Shown piece after piece: positions 42,330-51,446 of a stretch of DNA of 64,000 nucleotides (its first letter is position 1; the number at the start of each line of letters is the position of its first letter). A model generated the notes under the pieces. That model was not told where the DNA came from. It did not search any database and worked only from the letters and a program-made list of their open reading frames with translations. Made by a program: the position numbers and the translations under genes. Origin of the DNA: Eshraghiella sp964414835 (GTDB taxonomy: Bacteria > Bacillota > Clostridia > Lachnospirales > Lachnospiraceae); contig CAYPWY010000007.1 of the NCBI GenBank assembly GCA_964414835.1, forward strand, positions 1-64,000, written 5' to 3'.

Positions 42330-44006
42330 TTAAAAAAGACCTGCTATTCTGCCTGTTTCCTCATCAACATCAACCCGCTCCGCCGCAGGTGATTTAGGAA
42401 GCCCCGGCATTGTCATTATTGTTCCCGTAACAGCCACTACAAAGCCTGCTCCAGCATTTACATACACCTCACGGACATTGATTTTGAAGCCCTCCGGTCT
42501 TCCAAGCCTGTTCTGGTCATCCGACAGGGAATATTGTGTTTTGGCCATGCATACAGGAAGACTGCCAAATCCCATCTGCTGAAGCTTACTGAGCATCTTT
42601 TCGGCTGAAGGTGCAAAGCTTACACCGTCTGCACCATATATTTTGGTTGCTATGGCATTTATTTTATCCTTAAGGGACATATCATCATCATATGTAAGGG
42701 TAAACGGCTTTTTCTCTTTATCTATCGATTTAAGAACCTTCTCGGCAAGCTCCCTGCCGCCTTCTCCGCCTTCCGCCCAAACATCGGCAATGGCAAACTC
42801 ACATCCAAGAGACTCCACATGCTCCTTAATGAATCTGTGTTCCGCTTCCGTATCTGTTATAAAAGAATTAAGAGTGACAACAACATTCACGCCAAAGCCC
42901 TGCATATTCTCTATGTGCTTATCAAGATTGGCTATACCTTTTCTAAGCGCATCAACATTCTCTGTGCCAAGCTCATCCTTAGGGATTCCGCCATTGTATT
43001 TAAGTGCTCTTACAGTGGCTACGATTACGATTGTATCAGGCACAAGACCTGCCTTACGGCACTTGATGTCCAGAAATTTCTCCGCCCCAAGGTCTGCGCC
43101 GAATCCTGCCTCCGTCACTACATAGTCCGCCAGCTTCAGTGCCATCTTGGTAGCACGAACACTGTTACAGCCATGTGCAATATTGGCAAATGGTCCTCCA
43201 TGAACTATTGCCGGAGTATTTTCAAGGGTCTGAATAATATTAGGCTTAATTGCATCCTTCAAAAGTGCCGCCATAGCTCCTGTTGCCTTAAGGTCGCCTG
43301 CCGTAACAGGCTCTCCTGAATAATTGTATGCAACTATTATATCGGAAAGACGCTTTTTCAAATCCGCCATATTATTAGCAAGACAAAGTATCGCCATTAT
43401 TTCGGATGCCACAGTTATTACAAAATGGTCCTCCCTGACAAATCCGTCCGCTTTGGTTCCTAAACCTACAACTACGTTGCGGAGCACTCTGTCGTTCATA
43501 TCCACACATCTTTTCCAGACTATCTGTCTGGTATCGATTCCAAGTGCATTTCCCTGCTGAATATGATTGTCAAGCATGGCAGCCAAAAGATTATTGGCAC
43601 TTGTTATGGCATGGAAGTCACCTGTAAAATGCAGATTCAAATCCTCCATGGGAACTACCTGTGAATAACCGCCTCCTGCTGCACCTCCCTTTACCCCAAA
43701 GCAAGGTCCCAATGAAGGTTCCCTAAGCGCAACAATAGCATTCTTTCCAAGCTTATTCAGTGCTTGTGTAAGACCAATGCTGACTGTGGTTTTTCCCTCG
43801 CCGGCAGGGGTGGGATTAATAGCCGTCACCAGTATAAGCTTTCCGTCGGGATTACCGGCAATACGCTGCTCCAGCTGGTCGGAAAGCTTCGCCTTATACT
43901 TCCCGTAAAACTCAAGTTCCTCTTCCTTTATTCCTGCCTTTGCAGCAACATCTTTTATGTTCTCCAATTTTGCTTCCTGTGCGATTTCTATATCCGACTT
44001 ACTCAT
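42330..44006 (-). CDS. fhs: Formate-tetrahydrofolate ligase
   Basis: 558 residues, full length. Makes 10-formyl-THF from formate and ATP, typical of anaerobes and acetogens. ATP site NPTPAGEGKTTVSIGL, LREPSLGPCFGVKGGAAGGGYSQV, FTGDFHAIT, and the C-terminal PGLPKSPAAERVDVDEETGRIAGLF are all present. Upstream of folD on the same strand. Confidence 0.97.
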   Translation of the reverse strand: MSKSDIEIAQEAKLENIKDVAAKAGIKEEELEFYGKYKAKLSDQLEQRIAGNPDGKLILVTAINPTPAGEGKTTVSIGLTQALNKLGKNAIVALREPSLGPCFGVKGGAAGGGYSQVVPMEDLNLHFTGDFHAITSANNLLAAMLDNHIQQGNALGIDTRQIVWKRCVDMNDRVLRNVVVGLGTKADGFVREDHFVITVASEIMAILCLANNMADLKKRLSDIIVAYNYSGEPVTAGDLKATGAMAALLKDAIKPNIIQTLENTPAIVHGGPFANIAHGCNSVRATKMALKLADYVVTEAGFGADLGAEKFLDIKCRKAGLVPDTIVIVATVRALKYNGGIPKDELGTENVDALRKGIANLDKHIENMQGFGVNVVVTLNSFITDTEAEHRFIKEHVESLGCEFAIADVWAEGGEGGRELAEKVLKSIDKEKKPFTLTYDDDMSLKDKINAIATKIYGADGVSFAPSAEKMLSKLQQMGFGSLPVCMAKTQYSLSDDQNRLGRPEGFKINVREVYVNAGAGFVVAVTGTIMTMPGLPKSPAAERVDVDEETGRIAGLF

Positions 44007-44044
44007 ATAACATCCTTTCTGCCAGTCTTTTTTGATGGCATATA

Positions 44045-46735
44045 CTAATTATTTTTCAAATATTCATCAAATTCTTCCATGGTCATAAGAACCTTACGAG
44101 GTTTTGTACCCTCCTCAGGTCCCACAACTCCCGCTTCACAAAGCTGGTCCATAATTCTGGCCGCCCTGTTAAAACCTATTTTGTACACTCTCTGAAGCAT
44201 TCCTATGGAAGCACGCTCTTTTTCAATTATGAATTTTCCTGCCTCTGCAAAATACTGGTCTTTGTCGCCGCCAAAAGTCTGGCTTTCTGCAAACCCCGGA
44301 TTGCTTATAATTTGGGAAACATTCTCATTATATTCAACTGTCTCACTGTGTTCCTTAAGAAATTCAACTACCGCCGAAACCTCCTCATCGGACACAAATG
44401 CGCCCTGAACTCTTGCAGGCTTCTGATAGCCCTGCGGATAAAACAGCATATCACCTTTACCCAGCAGCTTTTCCGCACCGTTCATATCAATTATTGTTCT
44501 TGAATCTACTCCGGAAGACACCGAAAAAGCAATACGTGACGGTACATTTGCCTTGATAAGTCCCGTAATTACGTTAACACTCGGTCTCTGTGTGGCAATA
44601 ACAAGATGTATACCTGCCGCTCTGGCAAGCTGTGCCAGACGGACGATGGCATCCTCAACCTCGTTGGAGGCTACCATCATAAGGTCAGCAAGCTCATCTA
44701 TGATAATTACTACCTGCGGAAGCTTAACAGGCTTATTTTCATCATCTATATCATTAATACTGTCTATTTTTTCATTATATCCCTTGATGTCTCTGACACC
44801 AACCTGTGCAAATTTCTGATACCTGTCAGTCATCTCAGCAACGGCCCAGTTAAGTGCTCCTGCCGCTTTTTTCGGATCCGTGACAACCGGTATCATAAGA
44901 TGAGGTATGCCATTGTATACACTCAGCTCAACCACCTTCGGGTCCACCATTATAAGCTTAACGTCATCAGGATGTGACTTATATAAAATACTCATAATAA
45001 TGGTATTGATACATACCGATTTACCGGAACCCGTCGCACCGGCTATAAGAAGATGGGGCATTTTGGCTATGTCCGCAAGTACTGTTTTTCCCGCAATATC
45101 CTTACCAGCGACAAACGCTATTGCCGATGGGTGATTTTTAAAGTCAGTACCGGATAAAAGGTCCCCAAGCAGCACGCCCGACGTCTCTTTGTTAGGAACC
45201 TCTATTCCTACTGCCGCCTTACCCGGAATCGGTGCTTCTATTCGTATGTCTGCCGCTGCCAGATTCAGCTTGATATCATCTGCCAATGATACTATTTTAC
45301 TTACCTTGACACCCTGCTCAGGCTGTATCTCATATCTGGTAACCGCAGGTCCGCAGCTTACATCAGTCACAGTTACCTTAACGCCAAAGTTTGCCAACGT
45401 CTGCTGAAGCTTCATTGCCGTTGTTTTAAGCTCATTGCTGTCAGTGCCCTGACCTTTGCTGCTTCCACGCTTAAGAAGTTTAATCGGAGGAAATACATAT
45501 TTACGGCGTTTTACGGCAGGCTTAGGTACTGTTATGGACTGTTGCTGTGAAATATCCTTGCCCGAATTTTTGTCTTGTGATTTTTCTGCAGCTTGGGACT
45601 GTACGGATTTTTCCTGCTGACTGTTCCCGGTGCCTATATCAACATATTCCTCGTAGGTATCCTGCTTCTCTTCAACATCTGCTGCGGACTCAAAAGGAAG
45701 ATACTCCTCCTCTCCCTGAAAAGAATCCAAAGGGCTGCTCTGCTCCTCAGCATAATGGCTGGTGACAAAGTCTTCTATTTCAGGAAGCTCATCATAACCG
45801 CTGCTCTTAACATCAAGAATATTGTCTTCAAATATTGAAGTATCAGGTGCCGGTTCAAAATTGAATACCTGTTCTCTATTTTTCCTTGACTTTCCTGAAG
45901 GCTTAATCTGATGTATTTCCTCAGCCGGTACGGTGTCCCTGATTTCCGTATCAAATGTAACCCCGTAAACCTTTTTTGAGGCTCTGGTAAGCTCAACCTT
46001 TTCCCTTGGTTCGTTCTTAATTGTAACCTTCTTATGCCCATCCTGTTCCCGCTGATGCTGACGATATTGCTGCATATCGTATCGTGCAGTATTGTATACT
46101 TTTTTACCGCCCTTTCTGATTCCGCCGATAAATGAACGCTCAGAAATCACAACTATACCGATTATTATAAGAACAATGTCAATAATATACGCTCCCACTG
46201 TTCCAAACCATGTGACAAACAGCTTACATATTGAGCCTCCGAAAAATCCCCCGCCGTTCTTATTAACAGAACACTCCGTATAATACTGTGAAAATTTCCA
46301 TTCTCCGGCATGTGCTCCGCTTATCAGCTGGACTAATGTACATATAAGTATCATTACAACAACTCCGGCTATAAGTTTAATCCTTGCCACTGAGTTATTG
46401 CGGTTGGATATCATAAATATCACACCGCCGCAGAGAAGTATGGGAAATATGTAGGCTATAATCCCGAACAGGCCAAAGAAAAACGAACTTATTGCAGCCC
46501 CAACCATTCCGCCCACACCAAAGTTGGCTATAAAAAATATTATTGAAAGTGCCAATATTATAAGAACAGCAGCCTCTCTTGCTATTCCCTTATCCTTGCT
46601 GCGGACACTTTTGACCTGTTTTTGCTTTGCAGTGCTTCCTGTTCTCGCAGAATTTGTTCTATTTCTGACAGAAGAAGCCTTGCCCGGTGTCTTTTTTAAA
46701 GACGAATTTCTTGTCTTATTATTACTGGCAGCCAT
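44045..46735 (-). CDS. ftsK: DNA translocase FtsK/SpoIIIE
   Basis: 896 residues. Pumps chromosomal DNA through the division or sporulation septum. N-terminal basic, Ser-rich tail (about 1-50), four to five membrane segments (about 52-200), a variable acidic linker, then the motor: Walker A GATGSGKSVCINT, Walker B VIIIDELADLMM, and the gamma winged-helix domain at the end (ERASIGMLQRVYKIGFNRAARIMDQL) that reads polar KOPS/SRS sequences. Next to the tepA-like gene, as with spoIIIE in Bacillus. Confidence 0.95.
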   Translation of the reverse strand: MAASNNKTRNSSLKKTPGKASSVRNRTNSARTGSTAKQKQVKSVRSKDKGIAREAAVLIILALSIIFFIANFGVGGMVGAAISSFFFGLFGIIAYIFPILLCGGVIFMISNRNNSVARIKLIAGVVVMILICTLVQLISGAHAGEWKFSQYYTECSVNKNGGGFFGGSICKLFVTWFGTVGAYIIDIVLIIIGIVVISERSFIGGIRKGGKKVYNTARYDMQQYRQHQREQDGHKKVTIKNEPREKVELTRASKKVYGVTFDTEIRDTVPAEEIHQIKPSGKSRKNREQVFNFEPAPDTSIFEDNILDVKSSGYDELPEIEDFVTSHYAEEQSSPLDSFQGEEEYLPFESAADVEEKQDTYEEYVDIGTGNSQQEKSVQSQAAEKSQDKNSGKDISQQQSITVPKPAVKRRKYVFPPIKLLKRGSSKGQGTDSNELKTTAMKLQQTLANFGVKVTVTDVSCGPAVTRYEIQPEQGVKVSKIVSLADDIKLNLAAADIRIEAPIPGKAAVGIEVPNKETSGVLLGDLLSGTDFKNHPSAIAFVAGKDIAGKTVLADIAKMPHLLIAGATGSGKSVCINTIIMSILYKSHPDDVKLIMVDPKVVELSVYNGIPHLMIPVVTDPKKAAGALNWAVAEMTDRYQKFAQVGVRDIKGYNEKIDSINDIDDENKPVKLPQVVIIIDELADLMMVASNEVEDAIVRLAQLARAAGIHLVIATQRPSVNVITGLIKANVPSRIAFSVSSGVDSRTIIDMNGAEKLLGKGDMLFYPQGYQKPARVQGAFVSDEEVSAVVEFLKEHSETVEYNENVSQIISNPGFAESQTFGGDKDQYFAEAGKFIIEKERASIGMLQRVYKIGFNRAARIMDQLCEAGVVGPEEGTKPRKVLMTMEEFDEYLKNN

Positions 46736-46748
46736 TGTCAGCCTCCTG

Positions 46749-47627
46749 TTATCTTCTTACTATTGAAAACACAATTGCCACTACGCCAAGTACGGCACAG
46801 TATATGGCAAATCCTATATATCTTTTTCTTCTGATAAGCTTTAACATGTATTTTATACTGAAATATCCCGTCACACCGGCAACTACTGTTCCCAATATGT
46901 ATCCCGGAAGATTTGCCGAGCCGAAAGCCTCATTCTTAAGGTCTCCCAGCTTCACCACAACAGCTCCCAATATTGCAGGTATTGACATAATAAACGAATA
47001 TTTCACAGCTAATTTCTTATTATAGCCCAGCATAAGACCTGTTGCAATAGTTGTTCCGGAGCGTGAAAGTCCCGGCATCGTCGCAACTCCCTGTGATATT
47101 CCCATAATGAATGCCCCTGAATAAGATGCATCCTTTATGCGCATTGTCCCGTCAGGGTGCTTATCCGCCAAAAACAACAGCACCGCCGTAAGAATCAGGC
47201 ATATACCCACAATCCATAATGTTTCCGATGCCCTTTCCACAAGCTCGCTGCCAACCATTCCCAATATCCCTGTGGGAACAGTAGATATAAGTACCATAAG
47301 CACCAGCTTGCGGTAAGAGGAATTTACCACTTTAAAATATGTATAACGGGTATTTCCCTTGCGTCTCATTATAAATACGAGAAAATTGGCAAATATCGTC
47401 ACCAGCATCCCCCAAAACTCACGAATCATTCCCCATATATCTTCCCTGAACACAATAATTACAGCCACAAGTGTTCCAAGGTGAAGCATAACGTCAAAAT
47501 ACATTCCTGAATCAAGATTGATTCCAAGCACTTTTTTAAATATAGCAAGATGTCCCGAACTGCTCACAGGCAGAAATTCAGTGATACCCTGAACAAGTCC
47601 CATGAGTAACGCCTTAAGTATATTCAA
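46749..47627 (-). CDS. uppP: Undecaprenyl-diphosphatase (BacA type)
   Basis: 292 residues from a TTG start at 47627 with GGAGG 7 bp upstream; an ATG eight codons on would remove the first helix residues. Recycles the wall lipid carrier and can give bacitracin resistance. Motifs GLVQGITEFLPVSSSGHL and GISQGVATMPGLSRSGTTI, eight membrane segments. Follows the peptidoglycan theme of the operon. Confidence 0.94.
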   Translation of the reverse strand: MNILKALLMGLVQGITEFLPVSSSGHLAIFKKVLGINLDSGMYFDVMLHLGTLVAVIIVFREDIWGMIREFWGMLVTIFANFLVFIMRRKGNTRYTYFKVVNSSYRKLVLMVLISTVPTGILGMVGSELVERASETLWIVGICLILTAVLLFLADKHPDGTMRIKDASYSGAFIMGISQGVATMPGLSRSGTTIATGLMLGYNKKLAVKYSFIMSIPAILGAVVVKLGDLKNEAFGSANLPGYILGTVVAGVTGYFSIKYMLKLIRRKRYIGFAIYCAVLGVVAIVFSIVRR

Positions 47628-47751
47628 CTTTCTTCCTCCTTGATAGTCCCCCGCCGGCCGTAATAAATAACAGCTTATTAAACGCCAAAAATGATATAAC
47701 AGCGGTTTTCAGCTATTATACCATTTTTTCACAACGAATACAAATATGAAT

Positions 47752-48408
47752 TTACATGTGATTTGCGGCAGCATTGCTGCCAATCATCTCATAAAGCTTT
47801 TCAAATGCCTGATGAATATTCCCGCATTCATTGATTATCCCGGCATCCACAGCTTCGCAGCCCACAAGGATTGTCCCCAAATCCTTCGCCATCATCTGTG
47901 TTTCCATCATCATATTTTCCAATTCGTTTTCAGGGCAGTTTGAATGAGCCGAAATAAAGCTTATTATTCTGTCCTGTATGGACTTAAACTGCTTGTAGGT
48001 CTGGTTTGTTCCCAGAATTGTTCCGCTCATTCTTACAGGATGGATTATTACCGTAGCTGTCGGCACAATAAAAGAATAATCTGCCGCAACCGCCACAGGT
48101 ACACCTATGGAATGACTGTCTCCAAGCACCAGTGATACTGTGGGTTTTGTCACTCCCGCAATTAATTCTGCCAGTGCCAGACCGCATGACACATCTCCGC
48201 CAACCGTATTTACCAGAAAAAGTATACCCTTTATATCATCATTGCGCTCCATCGAAGCAATAAGCGGCAGCATATGGTCATATCTGGTGGTCTTGCTGTC
48301 ACGGTTGAGATTTTCGTGACCCTCTATCTCCCCTATAATGCTTATTATCTCTATTCCGTCAACAATGCTGCTGCCATATTCTTTTATATCTTCCTGTCCT
48401 TCTGGCAT
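47752..48408 (-). CDS. ClpP-fold serine protease, TepA-like
   Basis: 218 residues. Matches translocation-enhancing protein TepA of Bacillus by fold and by its place near ftsK/spoIIIE. Oxyanion loop NTVGGDVSCGLAL, candidate nucleophile Ser in GDSHSIGVPVA, and His in VIIHPVRMSG. Known members degrade signal peptides or small exported proteins; cytoplasmic or membrane-associated. ATG 48408 with CGGAGG. Transcribed after the CBS transporter. Confidence 0.85.
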   Translation of the reverse strand: MPEGQEDIKEYGSSIVDGIEIISIIGEIEGHENLNRDSKTTRYDHMLPLIASMERNDDIKGILFLVNTVGGDVSCGLALAELIAGVTKPTVSLVLGDSHSIGVPVAVAADYSFIVPTATVIIHPVRMSGTILGTNQTYKQFKSIQDRIISFISAHSNCPENELENMMMETQMMAKDLGTILVGCEAVDAGIINECGNIHQAFEKLYEMIGSNAAANHM

Positions 48409-48459
48409 AAAAACACCTCCGAAAATACTTTTTAGAAGTATTCCCGAAGGTTAGTCTTA

Positions 48460-49815
48460 TTATTCCTGATTACCCGTATCTTTCTCATCCGTATCATCAT
48501 CAGCAGCATCAGGCATATCATCGCTCACTCTGGTTATCTCAACCTTGCGGATTACATTGCCCGAAACCTCAAGAATCCTAAAGCAAAGCCCATGAGATAT
48601 TACAACTTCGGTATCATCCTCATCAGGAATCCTGTCCAGCTTATATATGAGAAATCCGTTAAGAGTATCATATTCTTCACTTACAATATCTGTCCCCAGA
48701 AGCCGGTTTAGCTCATCCAGTTCCGTAAGTCCGTCAACAATATAGGCATCATCCTCGTTCTGTTCAATAACCTCCTCCTCGTCATCATACTCATCAAGAA
48801 TGTTTCCTACAATTTCCTCAATAATATCCTCCATGCTGATAACGCCTGCAGTCTGACCATACTCATCAACAACGATTCCCATATGTATTTTTTCAGCCTG
48901 CATATCGCGCAGCAAATCATCGATATCTCTTGTTTCCGGCACAAAATAAGGTTCCCGAAGCAATGCTTTAAGCTTTATTATTGTCTTTTTGCGGTTAGGT
49001 ATATTTCTGTACAGTATAAGCGCATCCCTGATATGGATTGTTCCCACTATATTGTCAATATCTCCGTCATAAACAGGAAATCTTGAATACTTGCCGTCTA
49101 TATGGTTTTGAATAAAATTCTCCAATGTAATATTACAATCTATCGCCACAATTGAGCTTCGATGAGTCATAATATCTCCGGCAGACTTATCTCCCAGCTC
49201 AAAAATATTGGCTATCATCTCCGCCTCGGAGGCTTCCAGAACACCTTGCTCCTGACCTTCATTGACCATTGTTATTATTTCTTCCTCGGTAACATTGTCA
49301 GTATTTTCCTTAGGGTCAATTCCGAAAAGTCTTATAACAAAATGTGATATTCCCGTCACCACTGCACATATCGGAAAAAGAACAGCCATTATGGCACCTA
49401 CAATATTGCAATAGCGGTATGCTTTTTTCTCAGGTGAACGCTTGCCTAGTTTTTTGGGAATCATAACGCCAAATACAATAAATATTACAAGCATAACCGC
49501 CCCTGCCGCAACAGAAATCCATATGCTGTCACTTTTTATACTGCGGCTTATGCGTGCCCTGATTACCGCCAATATGTATCCGCCTGCAATTACATTTGTA
49601 ACAAACATTACAATATCAAAAGTATCCGCAAATCTTGACGGGTCATCAATAAGCTTTTTAAGGCGTATGGACTTCCGGTCTTTCGCCTCTGCTTTTTCCT
49701 CTATCTCTTTCTCGTTAACATTTTTAAGAGCTGTCTCAAATGAATATAAAACAGCATCTATCACAAGGAATAACACAAATAATGCAATTCCTATATACGT
49801 TTGGCCGTCGCCCAT
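48460..49815 (-). CDS. CNNM/CorC-type transporter with CBS pair
   Basis: 451 residues, annotated elsewhere as hemolysin-like (TlyC). DUF21 membrane domain with four segments (about 5-165), a CBS pair (about 205-325: IMTHRSSIVAIDCN and MQAEKIHMGIVVDEYGQTAGVISMEDIIEEIVG) and a CorC_HlyC domain (about 345-425: DAYIVDGLTELDELNRLLG). The acidic C-terminal tail is low complexity. Family members export magnesium or cobalt, or tolerate metal stress. The haemolysin label is historical. Confidence 0.88.
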   Translation of the reverse strand: MGDGQTYIGIALFVLFLVIDAVLYSFETALKNVNEKEIEEKAEAKDRKSIRLKKLIDDPSRFADTFDIVMFVTNVIAGGYILAVIRARISRSIKSDSIWISVAAGAVMLVIFIVFGVMIPKKLGKRSPEKKAYRYCNIVGAIMAVLFPICAVVTGISHFVIRLFGIDPKENTDNVTEEEIITMVNEGQEQGVLEASEAEMIANIFELGDKSAGDIMTHRSSIVAIDCNITLENFIQNHIDGKYSRFPVYDGDIDNIVGTIHIRDALILYRNIPNRKKTIIKLKALLREPYFVPETRDIDDLLRDMQAEKIHMGIVVDEYGQTAGVISMEDIIEEIVGNILDEYDDEEEVIEQNEDDAYIVDGLTELDELNRLLGTDIVSEEYDTLNGFLIYKLDRIPDEDDTEVVISHGLCFRILEVSGNVIRKVEITRVSDDMPDAADDDTDEKDTGNQE

Positions 49816-49875
49816 AAATTATCCTTTCTGTCTGAATTACTATTATCCTTTTTTGCCGCAGACAATACGGTCATC

Positions 49876-50226
49876 CTATGTACGGATAATCTCCAGACTT
49901 GTAAGGAGAGCCTTATTGACTTTTACAATTATCTCGCTGTCAAGATGGCAGACCTTATCCTTTAATCTTGTTTTATCTATTGTTCTAAGCTGTTCAAGCA
50001 AAATAACCGAATCCTTAATCATATCATACTTAGTAGAGTCAATCTCCACATGTGTCGGCAGCTTTGCCTTGTTCATCTTTGAAGTGATTGCCGCACAAAT
50101 CACAGTAGGGCTATGCTTGTTTCCAGTATCATTCTGAACAATAAGCACAGGCCTTATTCCGCCCTGTTCCGAACCGACCACCGGTCTTAAATCGGCATAA
50201 AAAATGTCTCCTCTTCTAACAATCAC
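49876..50226 (-). CDS. MazF/PemK-family endoribonuclease (NdoA)
   Basis: 116 residues from a GTG at 50226, which gives the usual MazF start (IVRRGDIFYADL); an upstream GTG at 50238 touches the ribosome site. Conserved RGDIFYADLRPVVGSEQGGIRPVLIVQND, plus ICAAITS and LLEQLRTIDKTRL. The fold cuts mRNA at short motifs. In Bacillus it follows alr with its antitoxin gene ndoAI between; here alr ends only 77 bp away and no antitoxin ORF fits in the gap. Confidence 0.92.
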   Translation of the reverse strand: MIVRRGDIFYADLRPVVGSEQGGIRPVLIVQNDTGNKHSPTVICAAITSKMNKAKLPTHVEIDSTKYDMIKDSVILLEQLRTIDKTRLKDKVCHLDSEIIVKVNKALLTSLEIIRT

Positions 50227-50303
50227 GATTAAACACACTCCGTTAATTAAATTTAACCTTATTATTGCTGTTTTCGTGTGTGTTTATACAATTTTTTAAA
50301 AAA

Positions 50304-51425
50304 TTATCTTACATACTTTCTTTCCACCCGCTGAGAGATACCGCATACAAACTCATAATCAAACTTACCTGAAAGTCGTGAAAGCTCCTCAACGGTAATG
50401 CACTCATCACCATCTCTGCCGATAAGTGTAACCACATCCTCCACCTGCACACCTTCTATACCGGTAACATCCACCATCATCTGGTCCATACATATTCTTC
50501 CGATGACCTGTGCTTTCTTACCTCTGATTAAAACATATCCATTGGAAGAAAGTGCGCGCGGATACCCATCAGCATAGCCTATGGCAACGGTAGCCACTTT
50601 GGTAGGGCGGTCCGTTATATAGGTTCTTCCGTAGCTTATACCCTCGCCTGCCGGAAGCTCCTTAACAAAAATAACATGGCTTTTCAATTCCATCACAGGA
50701 TGATAATCAATCTCATTACACATCTCATCGGACGGATGTAATCCATATAATATAATTCCCTCTCTGACCATATCAAGGGCATATTCCGGCATATCAACGA
50801 TTGCCGCACTGTTGCAGCAGTGCCTTATTTTAAATGTAACGCCTCGTCCCTCAAGCTCATTGAGAAGTCCCATGAATCTGTCAAACTGCGTATGTGAAAA
50901 GCTTTTATCAGAGCAGTCTGCTGTTGCAAAATGCATAAATACGCCCTCACAGTCCAGATTAGGCAGCTTATATACACGTTCAATCGCATCCGCCGAGGTT
51001 TCATTTACCGGAAAACCTATTCTGTTCATTCCGGTATTAATCTTGATATGGCATTTTGCCGTCATGCCAAGCCTGACAGCACATTCTGAAACCTCACGTG
51101 CCATTTCTTCTGTAAGCATTGCAAAAGTAATATCACTTCGCATTACTGCCTCATATTCTGCACCGCACACATAACCAAGTACCAGAATCATATTCTCTAT
51201 TCCATGTTCCCTAAGTTCCAATGCTTCCCTGACAGTAGCTACGGCAAAGCCTTCCACTTTATCCTTGATTGCCTGCGCTACCTCTATAGCTCCATGTCCG
51301 TAGGCATCCGCCTTGACAATTGCCATAATACTGACATTTTCACCGACCTTTGTACGTGCCTCTGCCACATTGGCAAGGAGAGCATCAATATGTATTACTG
51401 CATAAGTTCTTGTAAACCTTTCCAT
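50304..51425 (-). CDS. alr: Alanine racemase
   Basis: 373 residues, PLP enzyme giving D-alanine for the wall. Lys in AIVKADAYGHG holds the cofactor; the catalytic Tyr lies in PAGEGISYGRTYITDRPT; RICMDQMMVDVTG is the dimer and substrate loop. Upstream of mazF and downstream of nnr, an order known from Bacillus. Confidence 0.97.
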   Translation of the reverse strand: MERFTRTYAVIHIDALLANVAEARTKVGENVSIMAIVKADAYGHGAIEVAQAIKDKVEGFAVATVREALELREHGIENMILVLGYVCGAEYEAVMRSDITFAMLTEEMAREVSECAVRLGMTAKCHIKINTGMNRIGFPVNETSADAIERVYKLPNLDCEGVFMHFATADCSDKSFSHTQFDRFMGLLNELEGRGVTFKIRHCCNSAAIVDMPEYALDMVREGIILYGLHPSDEMCNEIDYHPVMELKSHVIFVKELPAGEGISYGRTYITDRPTKVATVAIGYADGYPRALSSNGYVLIRGKKAQVIGRICMDQMMVDVTGIEGVQVEDVVTLIGRDGDECITVEELSRLSGKFDYEFVCGISQRVERKYVR

Positions 51426-51446
51426 GCTGATTATCCTTCTTTACCG

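Noticed and set aside
42819..43319. 166-codon ORF antisense to fhs
   Set aside because: Shadow ORF with no independent start signal inside a highly conserved gene.
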